The notes under the pieces are model-generated. The model did no database searches. It saw only the letters and a list, made by a program, of their open reading frames with translations, and was not told the origin of the DNA. This document shows positions 32,724-45,120 of a stretch of 64,000 nt of DNA, in pieces. Position numbers and translations under genes: made by a program. The DNA comes from Diogma glabrata (taxonomy: Eukaryota > Arthropoda > Insecta > Diptera > Cylindrotomidae): NCBI GenBank assembly GCA_963693315.1, contig OY856187.1, positions 48,564,485 through 48,628,484 on the forward strand, read 5' to 3'. The stretch's first letter is position 1. Each line of letters starts with the position of its first letter.

Positions 32724-33029
32724 AAGTTTCCTAATTCCAGAAAAAATTTACTTTTCTTCATCACATCATATCTATTTTCTAAAACAGTTTCCCATGTTTC
32801 ATTTTTGCAAATTATGCAAAAACATCATTAAATTAAAATTTTAATTAAATTTCGTTTAAGTCTGAGATTAAGTTTTCTGAAATCAGATATTTTATTTTCT
32901 GGAATTCAACGTTTTTGTCCACGAATGGCCTTTAAACCGTGGGATTTTGTTTTTCTTTCTTTTTGAGATCAACGTTTGGAAAAAACAAACGAAGATCGTG
33001 ACAGTCGGATAATAACGGATTTTTTTTAG

Positions 33030-34159
33030 AATAAGGAGTTAAGTGGAAACTTCGTTGAGAAATTTAATTTTGCAACTAAATTTTCGCGGTTTTTTCAAAC
33101 CACTGTAATTGTTGTTAATATTGAATATGGGTAGAGGCAACAAAAAAAAAATGCTATTTAAAGCTGATACTACACCCTTTTAATTCCCGTCAAGCAGATT
33201 GCGATCGGATAAAAACTCAGACCTTGCGGCCTGCCCAAAGTTAACAACTTTTTTTAAGGCATTAAGTGCAAAATGGAATTGTGCAAAAACTATCAGGCCG
33301 AATGAAACGTTCTGAAGCTTATTTTTTTGTTGAGGTTTCAGCTACAAGATACAGGGCTGATTATGTTATAAACAATTATTTGCAAATAACTAAATTCAAT
33401 TGAAAAAATACGCAAAAATTTGCAACAAAACAAATTATTTTTGTTTTTTGTTTTATTTTAAGTTATAGAATAGTAGATTCTTGTATGAGCTTAGAATGAA
33501 GGCCATTCTTCACTAGGATTAAGTTTCCTGGAACGAGTGGAGGGAATCATCCGAGTGAAGTATTGCCTTCATCCTAAGCGAATACAAGATACTATTTTAT
33601 CCACGACTACAAATATTTCAAATAATTTCATTCAAGTTTTTCTGTAAAAGTTTATATCGCCATATTGGATGAAATAAAAAAAAACAAAACATGTTTGTTT
33701 ATTTTAGATTTTACATATGTATTGTTCTTGTTTTAACTAGTTTATATTACTATACCAACAAATCAAGTTTTTAATTTGTTGGGGGAATTTTTAATAAATA
33801 AAGTGTAATGAAATAATTAAAAAAGAATTTTATATATAAAAAGGAATGAATACAATTAAAATGAAAGATATATGCATGGAAAGTATATATTCCTTAGTAG
33901 TTGTGGATAAAAACATTTAAGGAACAAAAAAGTTCCATGGCACCAGCATCCTAAAGTGCACCATTTACGAGTTATATCGCTTACAAGGAAGCAAAAAAAA
34001 ATTCCAGCATAGTTAGTTGAATAACTCCAGTCCCCAGGTACGGGCGAGTGGACGGCATGTCCATTATGTGAGTACCCTACCCTAGAGATTAAAAAATTTC
34101 TAGCCTGTTACCGACTACAACACGTAAGCCATATTTTTTTCCGTTATTCTATTGGCCTA
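33030..34159 (+). repeat. Foldback family B, single arm (copy 1)
   Basis: It matches one arm of the palindromic element at 51576-53380 in the same order: AACCACTGTAATTGTTG, GACCTTGCGGCCTGCCC, AAATGGAATTGTGC, CGAATGAAACGTTCTGAAG, GTTATATCGCTTACAAGG, and the outer terminus ATTCTATTGGCCTA ending at 34159. The opposite arm is missing here. The copy is interrupted by a 430-bp insertion (about 33473-33905). The short frames in it are by-products. Confidence 0.8.
33465..33908. repeat. Insertion with hairpin inside family B copy 1
   Basis: The segment absent from the two other family B arms. It opens with a hairpin (about 33469-33611; AGATTCTTGTATGAGCTTAG and GAATGAAGGC paired with GCCTTCATCCTAAGCG and ATACAAGATACT). 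A 12-bp inverted pair ATCCACGACTAC / GTAGTTGTGGAT lies at about 33600-33611 and 33897-33908. Exact ends of the insertion could not be fixed. Confidence 0.55.
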
Positions 34160-34654
34160 TGATTTTTGAACAAAACTTATCAAACTTATTGTTCATTTAA
34201 TCATTTGTTTAACAAAGTTATAAACAAATTTAAGCTTTTTAAATAATTAATGTGCGCCATCCTCGTTGTAATAGTTGTAAATTATACTAGCTCGAAAATA
34301 TAAACATAAGAATCCAACTAAAACAACACATAGGAATCCAATAAGAGCTGTCAAAATTGTAAACTTTAAAAACCTAAATAAATTGTTTTTTCTTGCAATT
34401 CAAATGATGGACTGTGTTCAAGTTGTTTTTACTATATGGTAAGTTATTTAAATTATTATTTTGATATTTTAGTACTATAAAAATATTATATATAGATAGA
34501 TATATGGATAGATTTAACTACAAATCTCACATGCAGGTGGCGTTACGGTCCAGGCTTACAAAATATTTTGTGGTCATATGTGCGGAAAAGTAGTTTTTTC
34601 TTTTATTCTATTCTCGTACAAAATTGAATATTTTTTACGCATGTGTTACAAAAA

Positions 34655-34920
34655 ATTTTATTTCATACTGGAAATTTATTAAAATAAAAAGAAATGAGTT
34701 TTAAATTTTGCTCAAAAAGTTGAACTTTAACGTCCTAGGACTTTATAAAATTTTGTAAAGTCCTAGGACGTTAAAGTTCAACGTTTATGGTACAAAAAGT
34801 TGAACTTTAACGTCCTATGACTTTATAAACTTGTATAAAGTCCTAGCACTTTAAAGTTCAACTTTTTGTACCATAAATAATCCGAAAAATGTCGTTTTAA
34901 ATATCAGTATGAAATAAAAT
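34655..34920. repeat. Compound palindrome with two tandem hairpins
   Basis: Outer arms ATTTTATTTCATACTG (34655-34670) and its exact inverse (34905-34920) enclose two hairpins of one sequence type. The first is 34719-34782 (GTTGAACTTTAACGTCCTAG and inverse, 29-bp stem). The second is 34784-34877 (GGTACAAAAAGTTGAAC ... GTTCAACTTTTTGTACC, stem of about 40 bp with few mismatches). No coding frame. Confidence 0.8.
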
Positions 34921-35690
34921 ATATTTATAAAAATAAAAAGAATAGTGTTAAAGAACAAAATAGTTTTGGTTCACTGTTTTTATTTATATTTGTTTGGTTC
35001 ATATACAATTTGGATTATGTGTACGCCCATGGTATTGCTGCAGCTGGATTTATTAATACAAAGAACAAAAAAAAATAAATATCCAAATGATGTCGGATGG
35101 CATTCGTCATATCGTTGGTGGGTTGTATAATGTTGGATAAAAGGCATTACATTAATGATGTAGGAGTATCATCAGAGGATCGGGTGAGTTTGTTTTCCTA
35201 ATTATGATGATTTGTTTTTATGTAAGGGCAAGTTTTCTTTTATAAATTTTAATAATAAAATTAAGATAAATAAATTTTATTTAAATGATAGTTCACTCTC
35301 TCCTTTTCATATAAATTCAGTATGTTTTTGAGAACAGGGATCGCTTGGTGGGTAGGACTAGTGGTCTATCTCTTATCAGGTTTCTATTCATATCGCTCTC
35401 CATCTAGGATACTCTGACTGCCAAACAACCCCACGGCCCCAAATGACTGAGCGAAGTTGATTAAGCAATTTCAGAGTTCAGTCAGAGTGACAATTCTCTA
35501 CCGTTGGCATGTGCAATCTCTTCTCTCATCTGGGCGCCTAGGTTGTACTGCTGATCGTTACAAATGTTATGTTGTCGATTTCTAATTTTAAAATTCATAG
35601 TAAATATCGATTATATATATACTATCACAGAAAAAATTGCATTTCCTACGCGAGATAAAAACGTTTTTCGTTCTTAAACATGTCTCACTC
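34921..35690. other. Sequence without supported gene
   Basis: It contains a less AT-rich patch (35330-35570; words such as GGTGGGTAGGACTAGTGG and CAAACAACCCCACGGCC) with no open frame of significance, and a short purine/pyrimidine mix of unclear origin. Confidence 0.45.
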
Positions 35691-36649
35691 GTCGAAGATC
35701 AATTGGAATTTAATTAATTTTTTTTTCTGAAAATAGTTCTATCCTTACTCTAAAATATATCAAATTAACTCAGAGGCGTTAATTTTTGTTCTTGAGATAT
35801 TTAATTTTAAAGACTTTTAGTACGACTGAAATTCGAATTTTTCTTCATTTTTTCAAACAACATCCATTAACAAAAAATTTTAAAATCAATTGTTTTTATA
35901 ATTTTTTAAAAAAAACTTTTTTAAAAAAAACTTTTTTAAAGTTGACGCTAGGGTCGAAGATCAATTGGAATTTAATTATTCTTTTTTCTGAAAATAGTTC
36001 TATCCTTACTCTAAAATATATCAAATTAAATCAGAGGCGTTAATTTTTGTTCTTGAGATATTTAATTTTAAAGATTTTTAGTACGACTGAAATTCGAATT
36101 TTTCTTCATTTTTTCAAACAACTACCATTAACAAAAAATTTTAAAATCAATTAAATTTTGACTTTTTTTTTTAAATATAGCTATAACCTTACTTTAAACT
36201 ATATCAAATTTACAAAGAGGCGTTAATTCGGGTTCTTGAGATATTTAATTCTAAATATTTTTAAACCGATAAAAGTTCTAATTGTTCATTATTTTCTCGA
36301 ACTTCAGTGGTTAAAATTTTTTGATGATATAAATTGTTCAAAAAAATAATGAACAATTAGAATTTTAATCGGACTAAAAATCTTTAAAATTAAATATCTC
36401 AAGAATACGAATCAACGAATACGAATTGTAAATTTGATATATTTTAAAGTAAGGTTAGAGCTATATTTACAAAAAAAAGTCTTCAAGTTTCATGCATGTT
36501 GGGGTGCCCCTATGCTCAAACTATGCACTTTAAAAAATTTTAAAAAAAAGTTGTATTTTTTATTTTGTCCATACTACTTACATGCCAAGTTTCAGGAAAA
36601 TCAAAAATGGTCAAGTTTTCACAACTCTGTCTAGAACACGTTTTTCATC
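35691..36649. repeat. Foldback family C, copy 1 (rearranged)
   Basis: The block GTCGAAGATCAATTGGAATT ... GAGGCGTTAATT ... CTTGAGATATTTAATTTTAA occurs twice in tandem (35691 and 35953) and a third, diverged time (about 36150-36290). It then runs inverted at 36318-36470 and continues with the outer arm, ending near ACACGTTTTTCATC. The same arms form the cleaner palindrome at 39711-40798. The frame at 36434-36634 is part of the repeat. Confidence 0.75.
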
Positions 36650-36692
36650 TATATTGGTAAACATGTTAGAAAAACAATTTTTTAGAGATGGT

Positions 36693-36980
36693 GCTAATGC
36701 TGTAGGCCAAGCATTTTTTGAATTTTTGTTTCACAATATAAAAGTTCCAACTTTACCCTAAAATGGACCAAAATATTAAGCAAGCCTTTGTTTGTGTTCT
36801 AAAGATATTAATTTTTAAGGATTTGCATCTAAGGTCAAAAGTTTGACAACTACAAGTTTTGACCCGATGCAAATCTTTAAAAACTATTATCTGTAAAATA
36901 AGAACAAATTCTTTATTTATATTTGGCCCGATTTAGGAACTACGGCATCAGTGCGGGAAATGCTTGGCCTACGGCATCAG
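36693..36980. repeat. 288-bp palindromic element
   Basis: Arms GCTGTAGGCCAAGCATTT (36699) and its near inverse AAATGCTTGGCCTACGGC (ending 36975) enclose further paired segments: AAGGATTTGCATCTAAGGTC with GACCCGATGCAAATCTTT around a short centre near 36855. It is foldback in character and noncoding. Confidence 0.75.
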
Positions 36981-39710
36981 TAAAAATCTGTTTAAAAAAT
37001 TTATTTCTTAATTATTTAATATTTAGCAGTGTAAGCAAAACGTGTCCTATGTATTTCTAGAAAGGCCGATATACCTGTGAATTACCTTTCCAATGCACAT
37101 ACAATACACGATATCAGGTGAACCGTCCTCTTGCAATTTGATTTCAAAGTTACCCTGAGTTTGAATTTCCAGAAATCATTCAGACATTCATATTCTAGAA
37201 TTATATACTTGTACATGTTTCTTAGAAAACTCATTTTTTTTATTTCCCCTATGCTTCTTGAATGTCTAGTAATTTGATCAAAAATGCTCGGGCTTAGCGC
37301 CGGTCGTCCAGATAAGGAATATCCTCAAGAGCAAATTTTTTCAAGAAGATATTTTATAGAAGAACAATTGAAGATTTATCGTTAGGAGAACAGTTTTTTT
37401 CTAACAAATTAATATTTATCTCTAAAATTTAAAATAAAAAATAACTAAGCAAACTTAATTTTAGTTTTAAATAACCTTAGTAAACTTAATTGTTTTTTTT
37501 GCATCGATATTTGAATATTTGATGAAATGACAAAAATGAAAAACTTCATCTCACATTATTTTGATTAAACTTGACATATACAACTTTAAACGACTCCAAA
37601 TAATTCTACACAACAGCTTCCAAAAAATTTATGGTAATGCGCATAAATTAACATTTGTTGATGGTGATAAAACCATAAAATCTCTCGGGACTGAGTCCAA
37701 AGTCACCAAAGAACTTTTACCTATAATTTTCAATCGAATTTTATGAACTATCAAACTTTTCACCGTAATATAATCACACTTTACAAAAGCTTGATTGGTG
37801 GTAAAGTAAAAAAATCAATATTTTCTGTGTAATTCAATTTAGACATTCATAATTTCTTACTTAAAAATCTTAATTTCCAGTCCCAAGCCTCAAATCTTTG
37901 TTAGAAGTGCTCATTAAAAAAATAAGCATAAAAACCCAAAGAACAATATAAAGAATACCAAGAAAAAGCCTAGACATTAAACTTTTTTTGTTAAAAATAA
38001 TTTATTCCAATTTTCTCATTACATAAAAAAGTTAAGAAAAGTTGAAAATTTGTTTTTCTTTTAATAGAATGTAATCAAAATTTTAATGTTTATGACTTAA
38101 ATGAATTTGAAATTGAAATTTTCAAGCAAAGCTTATTTATTTTGTTATATGATTTATCATTGCCAATAAGTCAAAAATTGACGATTTATTTCTTGCATAA
38201 GTCACTTAGCACTTCTCAGAAACTGTAATATAATACCTGTTTATATAGTATGCCGTCTTTTCTATAACGAAACATGATAGTTTGTTGTAGATCCATAGCA
38301 AAAACTTTGATTACCATATTTTTTTGCCATAAACTGTTAAAACTTTTTTATTGGCTATCTGCAAGTAAAGAAGAAGTAAAGAAAGGGAAAAATTAAATAT
38401 TTTATTGTTTCACTATTATAAAAAAAGTTCTGAATCTAATAAATTAAATTTTTTGCGACCATCCCAAAAGTTAAAGAAATAATGAAAAGAAATTGAGTTT
38501 TGACAGAAGCAGCGAATTTATTATAAAAGAAATGGGTTCTTTAATACTTTTCCTCAAAATATAAAAAAATTATAGAATTTTACTGTTTTGAAAAGAGTAT
38601 GAGCACTCCTGTATGATATCAATGGTTTTGTTTAGGTTTCCCTAAAGTAGCTTATCAACTTATCACCAAACTAAAACCATTTTTCAAATGAATGTCGACG
38701 CTATTCGACCCGAACAAAAACTTTTTAATCTTTTGAAATATGACTTGCAAAATAAGGATACGTCAAACTTCAATATTTTATACAAACTCGTTTATTTTAC
38801 GATTATTATTCAACTATAAACAAAAGGTGAAAAAGTCTAGACAAAAGATAATTGAGCTCCAAGAACTCATTTTCCATCAAAAAATCATCTTCGATCAAAA
38901 TCGAAAATATCTTGTTGTAAACAAAATAAAAGAAAATGGTTCTTCGAAGCAAAACAATTTAATTTTTTTTTCTATTGTAATAATTTGTGAGATTTTATTT
39001 GACGCAAAACCTTTTAGGAAAATGAAAATGAAATCGATCCCATGATGGTGTTATACGTATTGGACAGGAACTATGTTCTAACAGAAAATGTTTTTAAAAT
39101 ATCTTTCAATCGAGAAATATTTTGTCTATTTGTTTTTAAGGTTATGTTTTTTTTTATGAACAGTATTGGTGAGACTGCCATGTCTGTACCTCTGTGCCCA
39201 ATTTTAGAAATGATTTGTCTGGAGAACAAAGGACGCAGATTCTACAAAAAAGAACAGACGCAGATTCTACAAAATCTACAAGGATCATAACTCTAATCTC
39301 TTAATTTCAGCTTATTCGTCGGTTCTCATCTTGATTTCCTTGTTTACACCAAAAATATAACTGAATCATTAATGTTTTGTAAATTGCAATCTCTAAATCA
39401 ATTTTCTTTCATTAACTAAAGTTTTACGTCAAATCATTGATGCTATCGCTATTTTCAATCAATCAACAATTTCATTCCGCACATGTTCTTACAAACAGAA
39501 TAACAACAACAAGTTGAACTAAACCAATAACCACAACGTGATACTAAACAAGCATAATTATTATTTTTACACTTCATATTCATATTATTTGTTTTCAATT
39601 TTCACGCTGTGTTGGTTGTTTTGAAAATAGAAGTAAAAATATTTTCATAAAACAACAAATTGTTGGAAAAATTCGAAAAATAGAGAGCAACCACAATTTA
39701 ATTTCACAAA
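36981..39710. other. AT-rich sequence without recognisable gene
   Basis: Open frames at 37561, 38740 and 39042 are low in complexity, rich in Lys, Asn and Phe, and match no family I know. No RNA gene seen. Confidence 0.5.
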
Positions 39711-40798
39711 TGATGAAAAACGTGTTCTAGCTAGACAGAGTTGTGAAAACTGGACCATTTTTGATTTTCTTGAAACTTGGTATATAAGTAGTTTGGACAA
39801 AATAAAAAATACAACTTTTTTTAAAATTTTTTTAAAGTGCATAGTTTGAGCATAGGGGGAACCCCAACATGCATTAAAAATGAAAAATTCTGCCAATCCG
39901 ATGTAACTTTGAAATTAAATTGCTCAAGAACGGCTATACCGATTTCATCAAACTTTCTTTTGTTTGATAGATGATTAGTTAGTCCTTTAAAAAAAAGTTA
40001 AATAATTGTTTTCGTAATTAATTTTTAAATAAAAATATTAAAAAACTTTTATAAAGATGGCGCTAGGGTCGAAGATCAATTGGAATTTAATTAATTTTTT
40101 TTCTGAAAATAGTTCTATCCTTATTCTAAAATATACCAAATTAACTCAGAGGCGTTAATTCGTGTTCTTGAGATATTTACTTTTAAAGATTTTTAGTCAG
40201 TCTCAAATTGTATTTGTTCATTATTTTTTCGAACAATTTATATCATCAAAAAATTTTAACCACTGAAGTTCGAGAAAATAATGAACAATTAGAATTTTAA
40301 TCGGACCAAAAATCTTTAAAATTAAATATTTCAAGAACAAAAATTAATGCCTCTTTGTAAATTTGATATATTTTAGAGTAAAGATAGAACTATTTTCAGA
40401 ACAAAAATTAATTAGATTCCAATTGATCTTCGACCCTAGTGCCATCTTTATAAAAGTTTTTTTAATATTTTTATTTAAAAATTTATTATGAAAACAATTA
40501 ACTAATTTTTTTTTTCAAAGGACTAACTAATCAGTAATCATCTATCAAACAAAAGAAAGTTTGATGAAATCGGTATAGCTGTTCTTGAGCAATTTAATTT
40601 CAAAGTTACATCAGATTGGCAGAATTTTCATTTTTCATGCATGTTGGGGTGCCCCCTATGCTCAAACTATGTACTTTAAAAAAATAAGTCATATTTTTTA
40701 TTTTGTCCATACTACTTACATGTCAAGTTTCAGGAAAATCGAAAATGGTCAAGTTCAAATTTCGACTTTTTCACCTGCGTAGATCACGTTTTTCATCA
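39711..40798. repeat. Foldback family C, copy 2: palindrome with arms of about 0.5 kb
   Basis: The left end TGATGAAAAACGTG and right end CACGTTTTTCATCA are inverse, and the arms stay alignable to a loop at about 40232-40268 (TTGTTCATTATTTTTTCGAAC against GTTCGAGAAAATAATGAACAA). Landmarks in both arms are CATGCATGTTGGGG-type words, TGCTCAAGAAC, TTGATAGATGATTA, and GTCGAAGATCAATTGG. Arms have diverged by scattered substitutions and small indels. Confidence 0.85.
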
Positions 40799-42476
40799 AA
40801 TGTAGTTCATGAACAAAATTTGGTTGCTTGAGTTTTTGGTTCTGGTTATTTCAATAAAACCGCATCTAAAGCGTGAATTCTGTTTTGCTTGGCTTCTAAT
40901 CTTCTAAATGTAGGAAATTGTATTGTATGGTATTTCTTCTATTATAAACGTTAATAAGTTTTAATGAAACTTGTCACAATTTTGTACATAATTTTAACTC
41001 TAACAACCGAACAATAAAACAGAAATAATTAAAATTCCGAAAATAAATAAATAAATAAATTATCTAATGTATGTATCTTAAGAAAATGGATTATGATTTG
41101 AATTAAAAAAATTATTTAAGTACACGGATATGAAACAGATTAAGTTTTAATATTTTGAAGAAAGACAAACTTTTCATATTTTGATTCCTTTTTAGTAATT
41201 AAATACATAAAAAATATTTTTGTTCTTAAAATTAGATTAAATTAACCCTTAGAGACATAAAAATTGTATATCACTATAAAAATGGCGAGAAAATCGACAT
41301 CATTTACATAATTTGCAAATAATAGTATATTATTTAATGAGGAGCTAAAGTGCTACTTTTTGGGTTGAGTCTATAGATTGACGGCCGACCGTAGGGAGGA
41401 AAGAACTATAGACGATACACAAAAAGTTACTTTAACTCCGGATTAAATACACTATTTTTTCGGAAAACGTTTAAACTTTTTATAAATCTGAAATTAATAC
41501 ATCAACATTTTTATAAATATGATTTTTATCGTCATAGTTACTTCCCAAAAAGAAAAAAACATTTAAATTTGTGTAAATAAAATTTTTGAATCAAAGCAAC
41601 CTTACAATCCAAAATTTCATCATCCAATGAAAATAGTTGTTATTTTTTTGGTCATAGTTATACAATAATTCAAAATTTCATCATCCAATCAAAATATTTT
41701 TGTTATCATAGTTATAGAATTTGTTTGGAAAAAATAACAAATATCGTAAAAATATGGAAAGAAATGGCGATTTTTTCTGCCGCCATAAAAATATGAAATT
41801 ACTTCACGGTCGTCGTCAAAATAAAATAAAAATGGTGTTACTTTACAGCCGCTTTCATTATATGTCATAAAAGTAAGACTTTAGCCTTCTCCCTAGCGGC
41901 AGTAAAGATAAACTTTACAGCCATTTGCCGAAAAACATACATTTTCAATTTACAAATTAAAAAATATCACCGCTGTTTGTGCACCATGAACATTATGTTT
42001 GTTCACTTCTGTCAACACAGAAAGTTGTACTCGTTTCCTGCCTCCTAAAAGTTTCATTAATTTGATCCAAGATTGCCGCTTTATGTGCGCGGTAATATCA
42101 CTTTTTTCGATAGTGTAAAATGAATGGTGTTAAATTGATGGCTCTTTAACCTTTTGTTGATTTTTTTTCACTGGCTGGCAGTTAATAGATGTGAAACTAT
42201 CATCGTTGATCTCTTTTCAAGGATAGAGGAAACTCTATCGTTTAATCTTTATATTTTATATTTTCCCTCGTACTTATGCTTGCTAATACAATTAAAGTGT
42301 GTTTGCTTAAATACAGAAAATGTATTATGAGCATCCCATTCCGTTTTCTAAAGTCCGTTTTTTCCTTTCCTTTCCCCTTAATTTCAACCAGCATTGCAGT
42401 AATTCTAACGAATAAAGTTTTAAAACTGTTTATCATAATATGTTTGTGTATGTCATGTCAAAACAAAAGATAATTA
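40799..42476. other. AT-rich sequence with a 150-bp hairpin
   Basis: No gene seen. A hairpin lies at about 41310-41465, pairing ATAGTATATTATTTAATGAG, GAGCTAAAGTGCTACTTTTT and GTCTATAG with their inverses around a GC-rich loop (GACGGCCGACCGTAGGG). A smaller stem (ACTTTAC-GCCGCT with AGCGGC-GTAAAG) lies at about 41850-41906. Confidence 0.55.
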
Positions 42477-42765
42477 GAAAATGTGAAGGGCTGAAATTTC
42501 AAGGCTCTGGGATATCTAGATTTCGGTTTAAGTTAAGGATTTTTTATATAGTTCTCGGCAAAAGGATTTTATGAGGACATGGGCCTGGATTCAATTGATT
42601 GAATAGATTAAATTGATTTAAAAAATTACATCAAAATACAAAGTTTTTTCAAAATTCCAAAAATTATAATAAAATCAAAAATTTAAACTTTTTCCAAAAT
42701 TTTAAAAATATTCCAAAAATTATTACAAAATCAAAAGTTGAAACTTTTTTCAAAATTCTTCTTTG
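42477..42765 (+). repeat. Family A dispersed repeat, copy 6 (5' part)
   Basis: GAAAATGTGAAGGGCTG, AGATTTCGGTTTAAGTTAAGG, GGATTTTATGAGGACATGG and the AAAATTCCAAAAATT field match the 5' ends of copies 4 and 5. It breaks off at the 3' end of the LINE remnant. Confidence 0.8.
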
Positions 42766-44605
42766 TTTAAATTTGCTAGTAGCACCGTGACCTAGAGACG
42801 ACGTCGATGTCACCGCAGAATGTACAATGTGGTCGGTTTCGAGTCCCTTAACATAGTAAGTAACCTGGATTGGACTAATTTTTTGTAGTAGAGGAAGTGC
42901 TAGTCTCCTTCGACCGAGATTAATGCGTATCTGCGCCATGCAAGTTCAGAGCAGTTACAGATAATGTGTTCCATGGTTTCTGCTTCCGAGTTGCAGAATC
43001 TGCATCTGTCGGAGATCTAAGTTGTTTAGAAGGTCTAAGTTGTTTAGAATGTTATTTGTCGGACCGTATCCTGTCACGCACTATGTTAATATCTTCAGAG
43101 ACTCTCTTTCAAGATCGATTGTTTTAAGGGGGGAGATGGGGCAGTTGCCTTTAATTTTTTTTGAGTGCAGCCGACCTTACCGCATACTACATAGTTGTTT
43201 ATTTTGTTCCTGTTTTCAGCTTTGGATAACGCATTAGAGCGAACTCTTGGCTAATCCAGAGCACGGTTCTGGACCAATGAACTTTAAGGTGGTGCCTTCT
43301 TGGCTAGCAAGTCTGCTACTTCATTGCCGTATACTCCTGTGTGATCTGGAACCCATACAAGTGTAACGCGATTTGTTTCTGTAATTTTTGGTAGATTCTG
43401 GTAGCGTTCTCATATTAGCTTTGAATTGAAGCGCGTCTACTTCAGAGCCAATAGCATCGCCTGAATATCAGAAGATCAATGTATATATCTGTGATGTTGT
43501 ATTCTCTTTCGGCACACAGCATTGCTCAGTAGTTGATCACAAGTTTCGGCTTGAAGTACTATTGCGGACACCCAGTGCTAACGCCGGTTTGGCCCTGAGA
43601 CAAACGCCCCTGCACCAGTGCCTTCATTGGTTTGGAGTCCATCCATATACAAGATACTGGCATTGGATGGTAGTGTATGTAAGTAGCTCTCGTTTCCTTC
43701 CCTGTCCCCTATTTTGACAATAAACCGTTTATCTAAATCAGTTATATTTGGCATACAGTCCGAAATGTGGTAAGTTTTGACTTCGTTCTGCAGTTGCAAG
43801 AAGATCGTTAGATCACCGTTTAGGCTACCAAGTTTGAGCGTTTCGACTAGATGCAGTCTGTGAGCACTAGATGTTTCTGTAGATCTGATGTACCGGTACA
43901 ATTGGGGAAGTAGAAGAAGTACCTTCATTACAGATGTTGATGTGGTTCTAAAAACATCTGTGGCACAGAGGGCCACATGTCGCTGTATTTTAGTGAACAC
44001 TGGCTAAGCAGATATTTAGTTTGTTTTTGGCCACCAGACCAAAGCTCCGTGTGACACTATGGGTTTTATTATGCTTTGATATAACCAAAGTAGTGTTTCC
44101 AAACAAGTTTCTACACGTGAAGAAAGTCTTATTTACTTTTTCCGAGATATGTTTTAGTTGTATCTTAATATTTAATCTGTTTAAGTACTTATATCCGTTC
44201 ACCGTTAAACTCAGGAGGATTGAAATTAAAACTCCTTCTGCTAGTAAATACTACGGTACTAGTCTTTTGTGTATTGACAGACAGCCCTACTTCATTGCAC
44301 CAATGCATCATGAGTGCCAGGGCTGCCTAGGTTCGTTCCCCAACATAGTAGAGTCATATTTACCTCTCACCATGACTAATATATCGTTGGCGTAGCCTAC
44401 TGGTGAAGCCAGAATTTTTCAGCCTATTTAGAAGATCATCAACAACTATCAGCCAGAGCATGACTGCCAGAGTAAACTTCCTCTGAAATGAAGAGAACAA
44501 TCCAATGAACTTCGATCGCATTTCCTTAATGGACAAAGTCGACCTAGGAACATCATTCATGTTAAGGGGTGAAGCTTCATGGATGGCTCTTAAGCCTACC
44601 ATTCA
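42766..44605 (-). pseudogene. Non-LTR retrotransposon remnant: RT end, RNase H, C-terminal zinc motif
   Basis: Minus-strand order: RT fragment with VGYANDILVMVRGKY at about 44400-44360 (the usual YADD box, with Asp changed to Asn), thumb-like part with HISEKVNKTFFTCRNLFG at about 44150, RNase H starting ILYMDGLQTNEGTGAGAF at about 43665 and ending GNEVADLLAKK at about 43300, and a C-terminal Cys/His motif CRFCNSEAETMEHIICNC at about 42990. Several frameshifts and stops. This set is typical of RNase H-bearing clades such as I or LOA. Copied RNA would be primed at a chromosomal nick. This copy is 5' truncated and dead. Confidence 0.85.
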
Positions 44606-45100
44606 AGGTAATTTTAATTTTCAAAAACAAAATTTTCAAATATCACCAAAGCAATTGAAATACATATATATACATCAACAATACTTCAAAAAAAAGATTC
44701 AAAAAATAACGAAATGAATTTTTTTTTCTCAAAAAAAAACACAAAACCTGAAAAATATTACTAACAAACTGTAAAACATAACGGGTTGCTTTTGTTTTGA
44801 ACCCAGATAACAAAAAGATTGTAAAAACAATCTACATCCAATCAAACCACATCCAATCCTTATACCAATCCACATCCATCAATCATATCCAATAACCATA
44901 CAATCTATATCTAACCTATATTCACTAACCATACTCGATCCAAACCCAATCCATACACAATACATATAAAAAAAACCCAACTGGTTTAACCAACACAAAT
45001 CAAAACAAAAAAACTCAAAAAAGGTTTCACCGAAATTTACGCGCCAATAATTATAACACAAAAATTATCTAAACTTATATAAAAACCTTCAAAAAAAACC
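44606..45100. other. Low-complexity stretch, possible LTR-element leader
   Basis: 44815-44960 is built of ACATCCAATC, CCAATCCACATCC and similar words, with C almost only on the plus strand. It lies inside (on the minus strand, downstream of) the primer site at 45101. No gag frame is recognisable, so the retroelement body is truncated or replaced by the neighbouring LINE remnant. Confidence 0.4.
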
Positions 45101-45120
45101 AGGTCCCTGTTTCGGCGCCA
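45101..45120 (-). promoter_or_regulatory. Primer binding site like tRNA-Lys(UUU)
   Basis: On the minus strand the sequence reads TGGCGCCGAAACAGGGACCT, directly abutting the LTR end TGTACA. It matches the complement of the tRNA-Lys(UUU) 3' end with about two mismatches in the first 18 bases, a usual primer for many Ty3/Gypsy-type elements. Confidence 0.65.

Noticed and set aside
36434..36634. Peptides with HACWGAP-type phrases at 36434, 39645 and 40585 look like a conserved protein family.
   Set aside because: All three lie in arms of the family C palindromes, so the similarity follows from the repeated DNA. The frames are short, differ downstream and lack a start context.
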